Below are positions 22,750 through 34,679 of a stretch of 64,000 nt of DNA, one piece after another. The notes beneath the pieces are model-generated. The model saw only the letters and a list, made by a program, of their open reading frames with translations, did not search any database and was not told where the DNA came from. Numbering within the stretch: the stretch's first letter is position 1; every line of letters starts with the position of its first letter. This DNA is from Podocnemis expansa (Eukaryota; Chordata; Testudines; Podocnemididae), in assembly GCA_007922195.1 (NCBI GenBank), contig ML681997.1:6767156-6831155 (forward strand). The letters are read 5' to 3'. The position numbers were made by a program, and so were the translations under genes.

Positions 22750-25019
22750 GTATAATATCAGGTTAATAGTCAAACTCCCTTTGGGTTCTATCTCCATTGT
22801 GCTCAGGTCTTTTGGACATACCCCCAATTGCAAGTATCAGAGGAAAATTATTATTCTTATCTAAAGAACTTGGTTTCACATAATATGACTGACTAGTCTA
22901 GGTATTTCTGGGATTGTGTGTAACCTGTACTGGGATCCTCCTGCTCTTTCAATGTTTAGGAGACTAGTCTTTGCTTGCTGCTGCCTAGAAGTCTCAAAAA
23001 ATAATGTGATTAAGTCTCTTGTCTTTTTGTTTTTAAAGATTTAGTTTGAAATAGGAGGATGTCTTAATAAGTTTAGCACTTAACTGGTGCCAGCAAGTGA
23101 AGACTTTCAACAGTTGGCAAGTGTTTTCTGCAATTAAAGCATTTTCATCTTTCTTTCTGTTAAATGAAAATGAAATTTCTGAAAACCAACTTTGCTGCTA
23201 CCTCTCTGTTCCACGCCTTAAAAAACAACCCTAACAACAATGGTGTTACTTGGCCTTATTCATCCTTGTTTTTTTATACCTAACAGCAATTAATTGTCCA
23301 GGTTATTACAGCACAAGTCTAGAAAATCCAGCATGCCGACTGGCCAACAGCCACGACGGCACATCGGAGATCTCTGTTTGATGTCACCTTATTACCAAAA
23401 CTATTCACTCATCCCAATTTACAAAGGCTATTCCCCAACCAGAGCATGGATATCCCTGTTTTTTCACATTTTCTAACAATGTATTTTTCCATGTACAATA
23501 CCAGACCATGTACTCTGCCCAGGATAACTTTGTCTTGCATTAAGGAAAATCACCACCAAAGGGAACAAGTGTAAGAATCTGAGAGTGAGACCACAATGCC
23601 TTGCTCCCATTAACAGCCATCTTGAATTGACTTTGTGTTCTGCCCTCAGCCAACAGTGTGTATCAGTTTTCACAGTAACTGTCTGGGATTAGAATAGGAG
23701 AACTAGGAAAAACTTTAGGTTAACAACCCTCCTTTTTAGTGGAGCAATCAAAGATCAGTGCAACAGCAGAAACAAAGAAAAGATGGAAACTTCTCAAAGA
23801 TGTAGAGTGCAAATGCAAACAAGTTCTGGGGAAAAATCCACCACTTGGTTTCTCCAGCGAGCTATTGCTACATGACAATAAGGTCAACCAATAAATCATA
23901 ACTGAGAAGTATTATGTCAGAACAAATGTGCATTGGTTAGTCCCCACCACACACTCAGGAGGTTTGTCTTAGAGTACCTCAAAGCCTCTGGCTCTGCAAG
24001 TCTGGTGGCTGCTGCCCAGAGCAGATATATCTAGGCTTGGAAAACTCATGCATTTTAGAATTGTTCTGCAGCTTTCAATATAAATGATGGTATTACTTGG
24101 CTTAAAAAATAAATACATATTTTGTTTCTTATGGAAAAAACCCAAACTGCTTAACTTTTCATATCTAAGAAATCTGGCTTTGTATAGGCTGCGTCAGAAT
24201 CCCTGCAACGTGTGACAGAGGGAGTCACGCTGTGACACCTCAAACACTTTGCCCCCAGCCTTGTGCCACCAGCGTGCACAAGGCAGAGTGCTATCCCAGC
24301 ATGACATGCTCCCCCTGTCGTGTGTTATTGCATAAATATAGGTCAGCCAGACAGAATGGCTCCAGTCTGCAAATCTCTCCTCGGAGTCAAGCTTCCAACC
24401 TCATAAATGTGGAATCTGTCGAGCCTGAGAATACAAGAACTCCAGGCCATTATTAGCCAATATGATGCCTGTAAAAGACTCTGTAAACCAAACCATGATA
24501 AATAATTTTTCAAGTAAAGCAGCAGCATTGTTGTTCTTGGTTTGGGGTTGAAAGCCTCATTTGTTGCCAGAGGGAATTAAATGCTATCACTTTCTTTGAG
24601 GTCGTCACTTGTATAGCATTTCATTCTGCATTTGGCTCAGGGAGAAAGGGAGCTTTTCGTACATACGCACCCCAAAATGAAACTAGAAGGCTAACTCCGC
24701 ACCGTTTTATGACAGATTGATCTCGTTCTGAACATACCACAGATTTTAGTGGTTTCTCTTTCCTGTAAACACGCCACACACATTATAATATCTATGTTAA
24801 AGATCAGGTTTTGGCTAACCCACACTGTATGCTTACAAACACCTTTTACATATAGCATGATATCTAAGATTTTTACATCTATGCCAGGCCGGATAAACTG
24901 CATGGAAAGGATATCAGAAGCTTTCCACTGAGTTATGAAGAGGTGATTGTATGACCTGATTATTTCAAGCTCTCCTTATTCCAGTCCCCTCTGTTCCACT
25001 ATCATAAGTATATGCGATA
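22750..25019. other. Non-coding sequence, nothing recognised
   Basis: Unique-looking AT-rich DNA. Open frames are at most 74 codons and none has a recognisable domain or splice context. Confidence 0.45.
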
Positions 25020-25490
25020 AGAATGTAAGAATAACCCTGTTGGATCAGAGCAGTGGTCCATGTAGTGACCTCTCTTCCAACAATGGCCTGCAGTAAACAC
25101 TTCAGACGGAATGAACAGAAGCATGTTGATTACAGGGAAACCCAGACACTTGTCAAATCCTGGTTTCTGTCACTCAGAGATTTAGGGACACTCAGAGCAT
25201 GGGGTTTCATTCCTGACCATTTTGGCTAATAGTCATTGATGGCCCTTTCCTCCATGAACGTATCTGATTCGTATTTTGAACTCAGTTATTTTTTTTAGCT
25301 TCCACAATGTCCCCTGGCAATGAGTTCCACAGGTTGACAGTGCATTGTGTGAAGAAACGATCTGGGAGTTATATCTGATTTTAAATCCCCCATTTGCCAA
25401 TGGTAGTTTAGGAGAATTTATCTTGTATAAATCCTTTGCTGCCAGTTTTATAACCCTATCATGGGACATGTGGAAAGAAGTACTGCTGAA
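25020..25490 (-). mobile_element. CR1 LINE 3' region (minus strand)
   Basis: The plus text includes 'ccctgttggatcagagcag', 'ggctaatagtcattgatggc', 'gcaatgagttccacaggttg' and 'cattgtgtgaagaaacg'. These are the reverse complement of the CR1 RT C-terminus and 3' UTR. It is a 5'-truncated, diverged copy with several small deletions. Confidence 0.75.
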
Positions 25491-26341
25491 TGTCACGCAA
25501 ACAAAGTAATCGCACGATGACTAGTTTCACAAAACAGAGGCAATCCAAATCTTCCTCCTGCAATCTTCAGGAAGCAGGCTTTGAAATGTATTAATAGAAT
25601 AGTAGCTTTCAAATATTTTTCCTAACAAGGTGGTCCTCTTCTAACTCATTTGCTCTTCTGTTCTGTAGTGTCCATGGTATTTTTTTCTGTGTTCTCAGAG
25701 CCATTAACTATTGTGTAGGTTGGTCTTCTTTGGAGGTATCCAGAACATGATTTATGAATTATTTTCATAATAGAAATGTATTTGCTGTTTTTGTTTCCAT
25801 AGTTATTATGGCTGGATTTCTTTTTAAATAACATCCATCCTCCTTTGGCAGGTCTTCCTCTTGGCTTTTGAACTAGTGTCAGCTGTCATGGCTGTTCCAA
25901 GATAGGCTGTTGGTTTTTAAACAAAAAAAATCACAGTCACAAGATTTATGAATCTCCCTATTTAGAAACTAAAAGGGATGTAAAATCAACAATTTTTCTG
26001 AATAAGAGTGAATACTTATGGATCATCCTAGCTCATCATTTAAAGCTGTTGCCATTGGCAATAAAAACATTTCCTTGTCAAAAATGTCACTTCTGATTTT
26101 TGCTAGCTTGTCACTGTAAACTTTAACTTTAAAACTGGAAGGGCCTGATTCTGACTGTGAATTTGTGCAAGGCTTCAGTTAAGAGGGCTCAGGGTAAAAA
26201 AGACGGTTCCCTTAGTTTAGTAAAATAATATCTAGGATGAAATTTGCTGTGTTCCTCACCCAGCTACATGAAGTTAATAGAAAGACTTGTTCTGACTTAA
26301 ATGGGGGTTGGATCTGTCTCCAGAGTTTACAGGGTGTATAG
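25491..26341. other. Non-coding sequence, nothing recognised
   Basis: AT-rich, no frame over 62 codons, no repeat ends. Confidence 0.45.
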
Positions 26342-26444
26342 CAGTGGTCCTCAACCTTTTCCTGGCAGATGGTGCAGTGCTCATAGGTTTCAATGGCAAT
26401 TGCCCTTCAGAAGTAGGTTACAATCTACAGGTTGGGGACCACTA
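26342..26444. mobile_element. hAT-type MITE (CAGTGGTCCYCAACCT family)
   Basis: The left end 'cagtggtcctcaacct' and right end 'aggttggggaccacta' are near-perfect inverted repeats. The flanks gtgtatag (26334-26341) and gtctatag (26445-26452) agree at 7 of 8 positions. The element is 103 bp. A sister copy is at 42034-42140. Confidence 0.8.
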
Positions 26445-26849
26445 GTCTATAGTGTCTTACATGGATCTTCAACATTGGACTGTAGGTTGCCCTTGTTGAA
26501 TCAGTCTGTACTGAGATGCTTATTGAAATATTTGTCACCTGAGCTGACTGGGTGGCTGGACTTGTCATCATTTGCAATATTGTATAAGATCAACTATGCC
26601 GGATGTGGTGTATAATAAGATGATTATATTTCCAAGGTTGGAACGTGCTCTAGTAGGCCAGAGTGCAATGTTCTGATTTAAGGTGAATAGTTTGTGCCTT
26701 GTTATGTCAGCAGTCCTACTGATCTCAATGGGCCTATTCAAGAAATAAAATATTACTCAGCACAAGTCAGACCTGGAATTATGAGTTCGTGTTATCAGCG
26801 GCTCATATCTTAGTATTATCCTGGCTGAATGAAAGGCAGCAGCAATAAA

Positions 26850-27800
26850 TCAACATAAAGGATGGTCTGCCACTACCTCCAGTTCTCTGAGAAACATTTC
26901 CAAATTTCCTTTGCTTTTCCAGTTGACCTTCAAAGATACAAACACCTCGAGAATGGAGGTGGATCGGAATTTGGAAATGTTTGTAACTCTGAACTGATCA
27001 TTAGGGTGCAGTGCCCTGCAGACAGTGTCTCTGGCTGAGGCTGGCAGAGGTCTTTGCAAAAGTGGCATGTGGCATCACTGCCTAGTTTGCAAGCAGCTCC
27101 CTGCCCCGTTCCTGTTTCTTACCTTTAGGCGGAACTGAGGGGCCTGCCCTATGCCTGTGGCATACAAGCCCTGGCCCTCAGCCATCTCTCCCCAGTGCTC
27201 GCTTTACTCCGTGCAGTGCTCACAAAGGCAGCACGTGGTAGGGGGCTGGTACCAGCTGGCTGCCAGTGCCCCTCTCTCCCCTGCCCCTTTCACTCTCAGA
27301 GGTGCTGGCAGAAACCAGGAGTGCAGTGATACACTTAGTGCTCCCAACTTTCAGCTCTGTGCAGCTACATCAGCAAGGAGCTTTCTTTCTCAGGCTCTGG
27401 AGTTGGGGATGGGTTATTTTAGGTCTGGAGGGGTGCCCCACAGGCTTGCAATAATCCGACCTTGGTTCTGATTCTGTTGCACCGCTGGCCAGGCCCAATG
27501 GCCAGCCCCACTGCTGCATGCTGCCCTTCCCCTGCCATGGCTCCACCATGCTGGGGGTCCCGGCACTCCCAAAAGGGGGGAGTCCCTGCCCTTGAAGCAC
27601 TACATGCACAGCTGGCCTATAAGCACAAGGCAGGCTGCAGTGTTGGCTGCTCCGTCCTCCTCATCCCTAGGCTATTGTGGCCCTGCCCTGGCTCTGAGCA
27701 TTCCCAGTGCCCTATCTGGAGTGAAGTGATGGTGGTGGTGAAAATAGCTTCTCCCTCCTGGCGAGGTGAGAGGGGATGAAACAGCAGTCTGGGCTAAGAA
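26850..27800. other. Non-coding, GC-rich patch at 27080-27770
   Basis: A locally GC-rich stretch generates overlapping open frames on both strands (up to 106 codons). No domain is recognisable. It could be the interior of a GC-rich DNA element like those at 55394-56140 and 57861-58188, but I could not find terminal repeats or a duplication. Confidence 0.35.
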
Positions 27801-27982
27801 CAGTGGTTTTCAAACTTAGGGTTGGGACCCAGTACTGGGTTGCAGACCCTGAGGCACTGAGTTGTCCCCTGCTGCTGCTGCCAAAAGACTGGACTGCATT
27901 GCTCAAAGATGTAATTGCTGGGTCATGGGCATACATGCTTTCCTTCAACTGGGTCCTGAGCAAAAATGTTTGAAAATCACTG
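27801..27982. mobile_element. hAT-type non-autonomous element (CAGTGGTTTTCAAAC family)
   Basis: The ends 'cagtggttttcaaac' and 'gtttgaaaatcactg' are inverted repeats with one mismatch. The 8-bp flanks gctaagaa and gtttagaa match at 6 of 8 positions. The interior includes 'gggttgggacccagtactgg', common in vertebrate members of this group. Confidence 0.75.
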
Positions 27983-30899
27983 GTTTAGAAGAACAGCACA
28001 AATCCCAGAGTGTTTCTGCTCTTCATGCCGACCTTGCAATACAGGCACAGTTTCTTCCCCTCTACCGCTGCCTGATTGCTTACTTCAGGTTTACCACTCT
28101 GGCCTTTGTATCTCTGAGGTTCTGCTGTAATGTAAACTGATTAAAAATACCTGAAACTGAAATGAAATGTGTCATTTCGCATTGACCGAATGATTTCATT
28201 TGACCAATGCTCTTTTCCAGGTTTTATTTGTTTTGCCAAAAAAATGAAAAAACAGGACCCTCTTCCTGCCCTTCAGTGGCCAAACCAAAAAATGGGGATA
28301 GAATGGTCAATTCAGTGCACAATTCTCCACACAGGGATCTTGCTGATGTGGGGCTGGGAACAAGATTAGGACTTGATTAGCTTTGAACAACCTAGATGTA
28401 GTGTCTAGCCCTCAGCATTCACCTTTTTTTTTTTTTTATGGTGCTGCCTCCCCTCTCTGCACCTTCTTCTAGTTTCTGACCTTCAGTTGTTTGTCTACTA
28501 CTTGATTTTTAGCTCCAAAGAGGTGTGGAAAGAAAATCCCTCAAGCTATCCATGTTGTCTGGCACATAATACACTAGGCAACAGACCAAATGATGCACGA
28601 AACTCACTTTCCAACTCAAAAAAGGAAAGAGCAAATCCTTTACAGGAATATAAGTACATGTGGCAGTATTAGGAAATATGAACATGATAAGCACGGGTGA
28701 GTGGTGAGGAGGGGACATATGTACCTTATAAAGCCAGCTTTATGGTCTTTTCCAGGCTGTGGAGCATTACAGGATGGATTCTTTCAGAAGGAATGCTTCC
28801 CAGTCCTTTGACTGAGGTTTAAGAACAAAGATGATTCAGGTGGTTCACAGTGGTTTGAAATATCTGCTGTGTTGGGGTGAGATTTGATGCTATACAATGC
28901 TAGCATTGAGTGTGCTCTTGGGATTGCAGTGCAGTTGCTTATTTGGAGGGACAGAGAAGAATTAATGGTAGAAATTCAGCAACAAGGAGAAATATGTCGA
29001 AGTGCCACTCTAGTGTAATGCCAGCCTGATTTCTAGTACCTAGTGCTGTGGGAGAAAGATTTTCTGGGAGCTGGTGGCATGAGGATGAGTCAGAACCCTT
29101 TCTGGACATCCAGGGGTCATGAGGAGGGAAGGAAAAACATCAGGATGTTATATTAAAGCACATCTGTCTGCAGTCTGGAATGGCAAATACATTTTCAGGC
29201 AATCTTAATAAAGCTAGTGTTTTAAAAATGCTGATGGAGTACATTCCATCCGCCTTAAAATATTGCAGCATACCCCACACATGGTGCACTGTGTACACAT
29301 AGGAGTTGGGATCACCACATAGACTTGTGAGATGAGAGGAGTTGTACATAATGCATACATGTGCAGGTTGATTCTGTGGATTGTGGCTGGGAAGATGGCG
29401 TTCAAGTGCCTTGGGATGCCCACGGAAATCTGAAATGTTATGCCTCTGTTTCCTCATCACTGGGACAGATTTTGTGGCACTGCTGTTGTGGCATGCACGG
29501 CCCATAAAGGCACTGTGAATTCCCTCAGAATGGGCACAATAAACATGCACTGTCCCTCTCACAATCCCCACCATGGGGGCTATGCTATTTGAGAGGCCTT
29601 AGCTAACGTCGAAACAGCTGCCATAACTTAGAGCAGCCCACTGCCTGCTCTAACTCATGCCAAGGTGCCATTTTGGCCCCTTGACATCCCAGAATCTGGA
29701 GGGAGCAAAGGAGGACTGTACTTTCAGAACCTTCATATTTAACAGGTCAGTGTAATATTGGTTGCTATTACACATTGTTAACATATTTGTTTACGGGGCT
29801 GTGCAATATATAAAGTAGACTTTTCTTGTGAAAATGATAGACTTGTGGGAAGAGTCACTGTGACCTAACACTGAATAAGGAACTTTATTAGATTATTGCT
29901 AGTTCCAAGCATAACAAAATCATCAGACCAGCTTAGAAAACATGAGATTTAAAAAAAAAAATAATGTTGAGGCTTTTGGTATAGTTTTGGAGCCATTGTG
30001 GGCCATGTTTTAAGGGTTCTCTCTGCAAAATGGGGATGAGATGCTTTCTTCTTGAAAGCTGTCTCACATAACCACATGAATCCAGGAGCTGGGGCTTTAA
30101 GAAAAACCGTCAATACCATGATACCTATAATGAACTCATGAGCATTGGCAATGCTGTTATCGGAATAAGTAAACAGTATGATTTCTTCTAAAGCTACTGT
30201 CTCTAAGCTTCACTGTAGAGCTTCTGCCCAGAACTTTGTCCATCCTTGTTCTTTTCAGATTCCTCTTACAGATTTAAATGCACAGCACCTGTATCTTTGC
30301 AGTTCCTGCCCCCAAGAGTGTAATCCTAGGAAACAGAATGCACAAGGAAACTTTGTGATTTTTTTCCTACCAGAATTATTATGCAGCTCACTTCTTGTGG
30401 CCTTATGGACCATTAGAATCTGCCATTTAGTATATGTTTGTATAGGGCCTAGCACAATATATTTCAGATCTGGCTGGCCTCAGGCTATTACAGACAATGT
30501 AAGGACATGTCCACATGAGACGTTAGCACATGGGAAGCCAGGATATTAATTTAAGGGCATGCAGGAGGAGCATTTCAAAGGGCATAAATGAATTTTTAGA
30601 GCACTGAGGTAGTGGCCGCTTTACTGCATGTCAGGCTAGTGTGTTGTAGATTCACACTCAGGCTTGCCTATCTATGCAGACGGCCTGCATATTCCACTTA
30701 TCTTCCGTTTCTTCTAGGGAGGCCTTAGTCACGGACTAATACCCTGCCCACATGGAGAAATGGGATTTTGGATGCTAGAGAGCAGCTTTGAAAATTCGTA
30801 GTGGCCGTACTCGGGCTGTGTTACTCACAAGGAAAAAATCAATGAAGCCATTTAAAATAATTGCTAACATAGGCCAGAAAACACTTTTTCTAACACACA
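27983..30899. other. Non-coding; no confident gene
   Basis: A 144-codon minus-strand open frame (29140-29574) and a 123-codon plus frame (30178-30549) occur. Neither shows a domain or compositional signal I can name, and each overlaps other frames. A T-run occurs at 28424-28438. 30437-30460 shares an old repeat piece with 13896. Confidence 0.4.
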
Positions 30900-31310
30900 G
30901 AGAAACCAATGTTTGAGAGGAGAGACTGAAGGAACTAGACTTATTTAGTCTGCAGCAGAGAAGACTGAGGGGGGATTTGATAACAACCTTCAGCTACTTG
31001 AAAGGAGGCTCCAAAGAGGAGGAAGCTGGGCTGTTCTCAGTAGTGACAGAGGACAGAACAAGGAGCAATGGTTTCAAGCTGCAGCTGGGGAGGTCCAGGT
31101 TGGATATTAGGAAAAAAGTGGTGAAGCATTGGAATGGGTTACCTAGAGAGATGGTGGAATCTCCATCTTTGGAAACAGTTAAGGCCTGGTTAGAGAAAAC
31201 CCTGGCTGGGATGATTTTGTAAGAGTGGCCCTGCTTTTAGCAGAGCATTGGAGTAGATGACGACATTAGGTCCCTTCCAACCCTATGATTCCATGAATCT
31301 ATGAAGTCTG
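30900..31310 (+). mobile_element. CR1 LINE 3' end with RT C-terminal remnant
   Basis: The copy covers the end of ORF2 and the 3' UTR. Its frame at 30977-31222 reads '[20 protein letters not shown]' and '[20 protein letters not shown]', the conserved tail following the CR1 reverse transcriptase. It finishes with 'ccttccaaccctatgattcc' and 'atgaatctatga', the octamer-type terminal repeat of CR1. In intact elements this region is needed for template recognition. The copy is 5' truncated and has lost everything upstream. Confidence 0.85.
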
Positions 31311-33978
31311 ATTGGGTTAATAACCCCAAGAATGAGCCATGTTCTGGGAGCTGTGGGACCTCCAGCCTTCTGCATAGCACAGCATTTGCACAAAACATAC
31401 ATGCCGGCAGGGTTCCTGGTCTCCTGGAATGGACATAGTGGAGTCCAATATTTTGCACTTGAAGCACCTCGGATCTGACATTGGTGCAAAGTCTTTTCTT
31501 TATTATTGCAGTAAGGTCCTGGCAGCAGCTTCTATCTGGTGGGGTGAGGTTACTAGAGCCAGCGGGAGAAGTGAATTTTAAGGAGGGAGGATGGTTGTTT
31601 AGGCCAAGAAGGGCAGGGGAGAGAGTCAGGGGTAAGGGGCGGGGTGGAAGAGAGCACAAGGACTAGGGAGAGGGAAGAATACAAAGGAAGCAGGGAGGGT
31701 GGGAAGCAGGAAGAGGTGGAATGAGAGGCGTAGGCAGAGCCAGAATTATGCAGAACCTTGAATGTGGATGGGTGGTGAGTGGAACCCAGAGAAAACACGA
31801 TTGACGTGGTCCACGAGGGAAGCAAGGAAGGGACTTTTGCCACAGCACTTGGGATAGATTGGAGGGGACTGAGATGGGAAACAGGTGTGGGGCAAAGTAA
31901 GAAAGGAGAAAAATGTCCTGTATATGAGTAATGTTTGTACAATGTCCAATCTCCTAGCTCTGATCAAGGGGGAGGGCTCTCTGCCTGTGTGATAAATAGC
32001 TCTCCAGTGACCCATGAAATGTAACTTTTTAAAGCTTGCACCTCTGGAAAATACTTTCCTAGTTGTTGACATTTATAATGCCATCTCAGCCTTATAATGC
32101 CACCACGGCACCTGCCCACTTCACTAGCCTGCTCCTGCTGTGAAACAGATTTTCCATAAGCAGGACTTTCTGCAAGATAGTGCTTCCAAAAGTAGCATCT
32201 TGTAAGCCAAGAGATGGGGCATTGCTCCTTCCAGTGGCTGCCACAGGCAGTAAGGAAACTACCCTTGATCCTGGGGAGCGTTTTCTGCGTACTTTGTGGG
32301 GGCACAACAAATGGACAGTATGTCAGGGCTATCTTGGAGCTTTCTGGCTTTTGGGGTTGTCAGGTCCATTCTGAACTGTCTCACCTACTACAGGAATCTA
32401 CACTGAGAAAAAAACATTCCCAGAAAATGTTCACTAACATTTTAATTAATGCAATGTTTAATGTGACTTATCATGTAGTGTAGAAGGGAAAGTCTTGATT
32501 GAAAACATGTTAAGTCACCAGGTTTTTTAGCACAATGCTTCTTTCCCCCTTTTCTGGACATTGTCCGGAGCTTGGTATGAGTTTCTGGCTTATGTTTAGA
32601 GCTGGTTAAACTATCTGCGTGGGGACAATTTTTATTCAACTACTTTGCCTGTGTGTTAGTGGTCAAAACCAATCACTTATTTGATGCAGTTGTTCACTAT
32701 TAGAAATTGTAGAGAAACGAGTATTCAGGGACATAGGACTGTTTTCAATGAGTACTCAGTTGATTTGCTAGTATTTGGAATTCACTATTAGTGCATTGTC
32801 TAACCACTTAAATCACATATCTTTTCTTTGATTGGATAAACTAATCTTTTATAAATTAGCTCAGATCATAAAACATTTTTGGTTTTGATTAATCTGAGTA
32901 TGGACCCAGAATTCACTGTTCATTGTTATCCACTGTAGGCATATTAGGGTTTAGGCATACTGAAAAACAGAAAAGGGGTAAGAAGAATCCTGATCCCATT
33001 GAATTAAATGAGAATATGACCTCCGTGGGCCCCCAGTTTTTGACTACTTTGTAGTTTTGCATTTACCTCTTGATGTTGTCTAGCCACAAACTTTTAAAAA
33101 AAACTTTTCTTTTGGTAGGTCATTAGGGGTTTGACTTTCTTCTTTCAGTAAAGGAAAAAGACATTCCTTAACCATGGATGGAAAAAAGTTCTTGTTCAGA
33201 TGATTCATGCCAGTCTCCAGGGGATACATACAAATTTCGACTCTTTTGTTCCACTTTCCCGAATACACGTCTGAATATGGATTATATCTGCTTTAGTAAG
33301 CAAGTTTTTGCCTGATAGACTGCTCTGAGGCAATAAGTATGAGGAGCCATTATGGTTCCTCACTGAGACCTATTATGTTAATTTGGTCACGCACAGATCT
33401 GGAATCACACCCTGGATGAATTTAGCTCATTGAATTCATATGCAAAAAGTGTAGGCATTTTCTTTTACTGTAGTGGCTGACATAAAAGCCTCATTATTTC
33501 TCTTTTTTGTTCTGCCTTCTCAAAAGCGATTCCACCATATTACGCAAAATTAGCCAACAAAATATCTCCATTTTAAACAAGATGAATAATTGGTTAAGAT
33601 TCAAGCAGGAGATCTTCAAAGGGATTCTCATATGCGTCTTCCAAAATCTTCCCACAAAATTATCATATCTGCTCTGCCCTCTCCATGCCTCAGCTCTAGG
33701 TTATTGTTTGCTTCATGTACCAAGTTTTCATCCAGTATCATGTTTTTATGATCAAGTTTGGTCATTTGATGCATGGAGGAGTTTAGAGCAGAAAAACTGA
33801 CCAATCCAAAATAATGCCTGTGCTACTAATCATTCTAATTTATGTTCTAGTCGAGTTTTAATTAGCAGGTTAACAACAAATTTATTTTGTCAAAGAAATT
33901 GCAAAGTAAGCTACAGGGGAGTCTCTGCATGTATTTGTCCGTGAGCAGATCAGAGGGCTATTGGGTGAGAGGAAATCT
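31311..33978. other. Non-coding; purine-rich stretch at 31560-31720
   Basis: 31560-31720 is strongly G/A-rich on the plus strand and gives long serine/proline/leucine-rich minus frames (to 140 codons) that are compositional artefacts. The remainder is AT-rich and unique-looking. No gene recognised. Confidence 0.4.
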
Positions 33979-33989
33979 GAGTTCATTTA
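33979..33989. repeat. Target-site duplication, left (GAGTTCATTTA)
   Basis: The 11-mer gagttcattta is repeated exactly at 34655-34665. The two copies bracket the inverted Penelope-like unit. Confidence 0.85.
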
Positions 33990-34052
33990 CAGAAGGGTAG
34001 CCATGTTAGTCTGTGAACAGCAAAAACAGCGAGAATCCTGTGGCACCTTATA

Positions 34053-34508
34053 GGCTACGTCTACACAGCACTTTTATTTCGAAATAACACTTGTTATTTT
34101 GAAATAAAAGAAATTAGGTCTACACGACGTTTTCTTATTTCAAAAGGACGGGATCCCGTCCTTTTGAAATAAAAATCGTCATTTTGAAAAAGTAAAACCT
34201 GCCCCCCCTCGAAATGGCCGTTATTTCAGAAGGGATATTTTGAAATAAAGCTGTTTAGACCTGTTCTTTCGAAACAACACTGTGTAGACCTGTTGTTTTG
34301 AAAGAGCTGTTTTGAAACAACAGGTCCAAACGGCTTTATTTCGAAATATCCCTTCTGAAATAACAGCCATTTGGATTGCAGGCTTTCCCTTAATTCGAAT
34401 TAACATTTTGTTAGTTCGAATTAACTTATTTCAAAATAAGGATTTTATTTCAAAATAACTCATTTTGAAATCCTTATTTCGAAATAACAATGCATGTGTA
34501 GACATAGG
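34053..34508. mobile_element. Harbinger-like MITE inserted in the Penelope left arm
   Basis: The ends 'ggctacgtctacacagca' and 'tgcatgtgtagacatagg' are inverted repeats. The flanking trinucleotide ata is duplicated (34050-34052 and 34509-34511). Removing the insert restores the pseudo-LTR text that the right arm shows intact. The interior is packed with TTTCGAAATA-type palindromes and includes a larger inverted pair (about 34213-34290 against 34300-34375). Confidence 0.85.
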
Positions 34509-34564
34509 ATAGACTAACAGATTTCTTTGGGCATTAAGTTTTCATGGGCTCCAGCCCACTGCAT

Positions 34565-34604
34565 TCATCTGATGAAGTGCGTTGGAGCCCACAAAAGCTT
34601 ATGC
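34565..34604 (+). ncRNA. Hammerhead-ribozyme-like motif (degenerate copy)
   Basis: CTGATGA occupies 34569-34575, followed by an extra A. Stem II is gtgcg against ccac (one mismatch from the consensus), then AAAA (34593-34596, expected GAAA) and gcttatgc. The core is interrupted at G12, as in 19211-19252. Confidence 0.4.
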
Positions 34605-34654
34605 CCAAAGAAATCTGTTAGTCTATAAGGTGCCACAGGACTCTCGCTGTTTTT

Positions 34655-34665
34655 GAGTTCATTTA
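34655..34665. repeat. Target-site duplication, right (GAGTTCATTTA)
   Basis: Exact partner of 33979-33989. Confidence 0.85.
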
Positions 34666-34679
34666 GTAGGTTTATGTGG

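Larger units (their letters stand above)
33990..34654 (+). mobile_element. Inverted Penelope-like pseudo-LTR unit with nested MITE
   Basis: The left arm is antisense: 'gtagccatgttagtctgtga' to 'ctgtggcacctta', then after the MITE 'gactaacagatttctttggg' to 'ccagcccact'. The right arm (from about 34561) is the sense reverse complement: hammerhead-like core, 'cttatgcccaaagaaatctg' and 'ctataaggtgccacagg'. The arms meet around the CUGAUGA box. Exact 11-bp duplications outside both arms show that the inverted unit was inserted as one piece, without coding sequence. Confidence 0.85.

Noticed and set aside
29140..29574. 144-aa minus-strand ORF, considered as a transposase remnant
   Set aside because: I could not find a catalytic motif or terminal repeats; a homology search would be needed before naming it.
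31560..31720. Minus ORFs of 108-140 aa rich in Ser/Pro/Leu
   Set aside because: Explained by local purine-rich composition; no domain.
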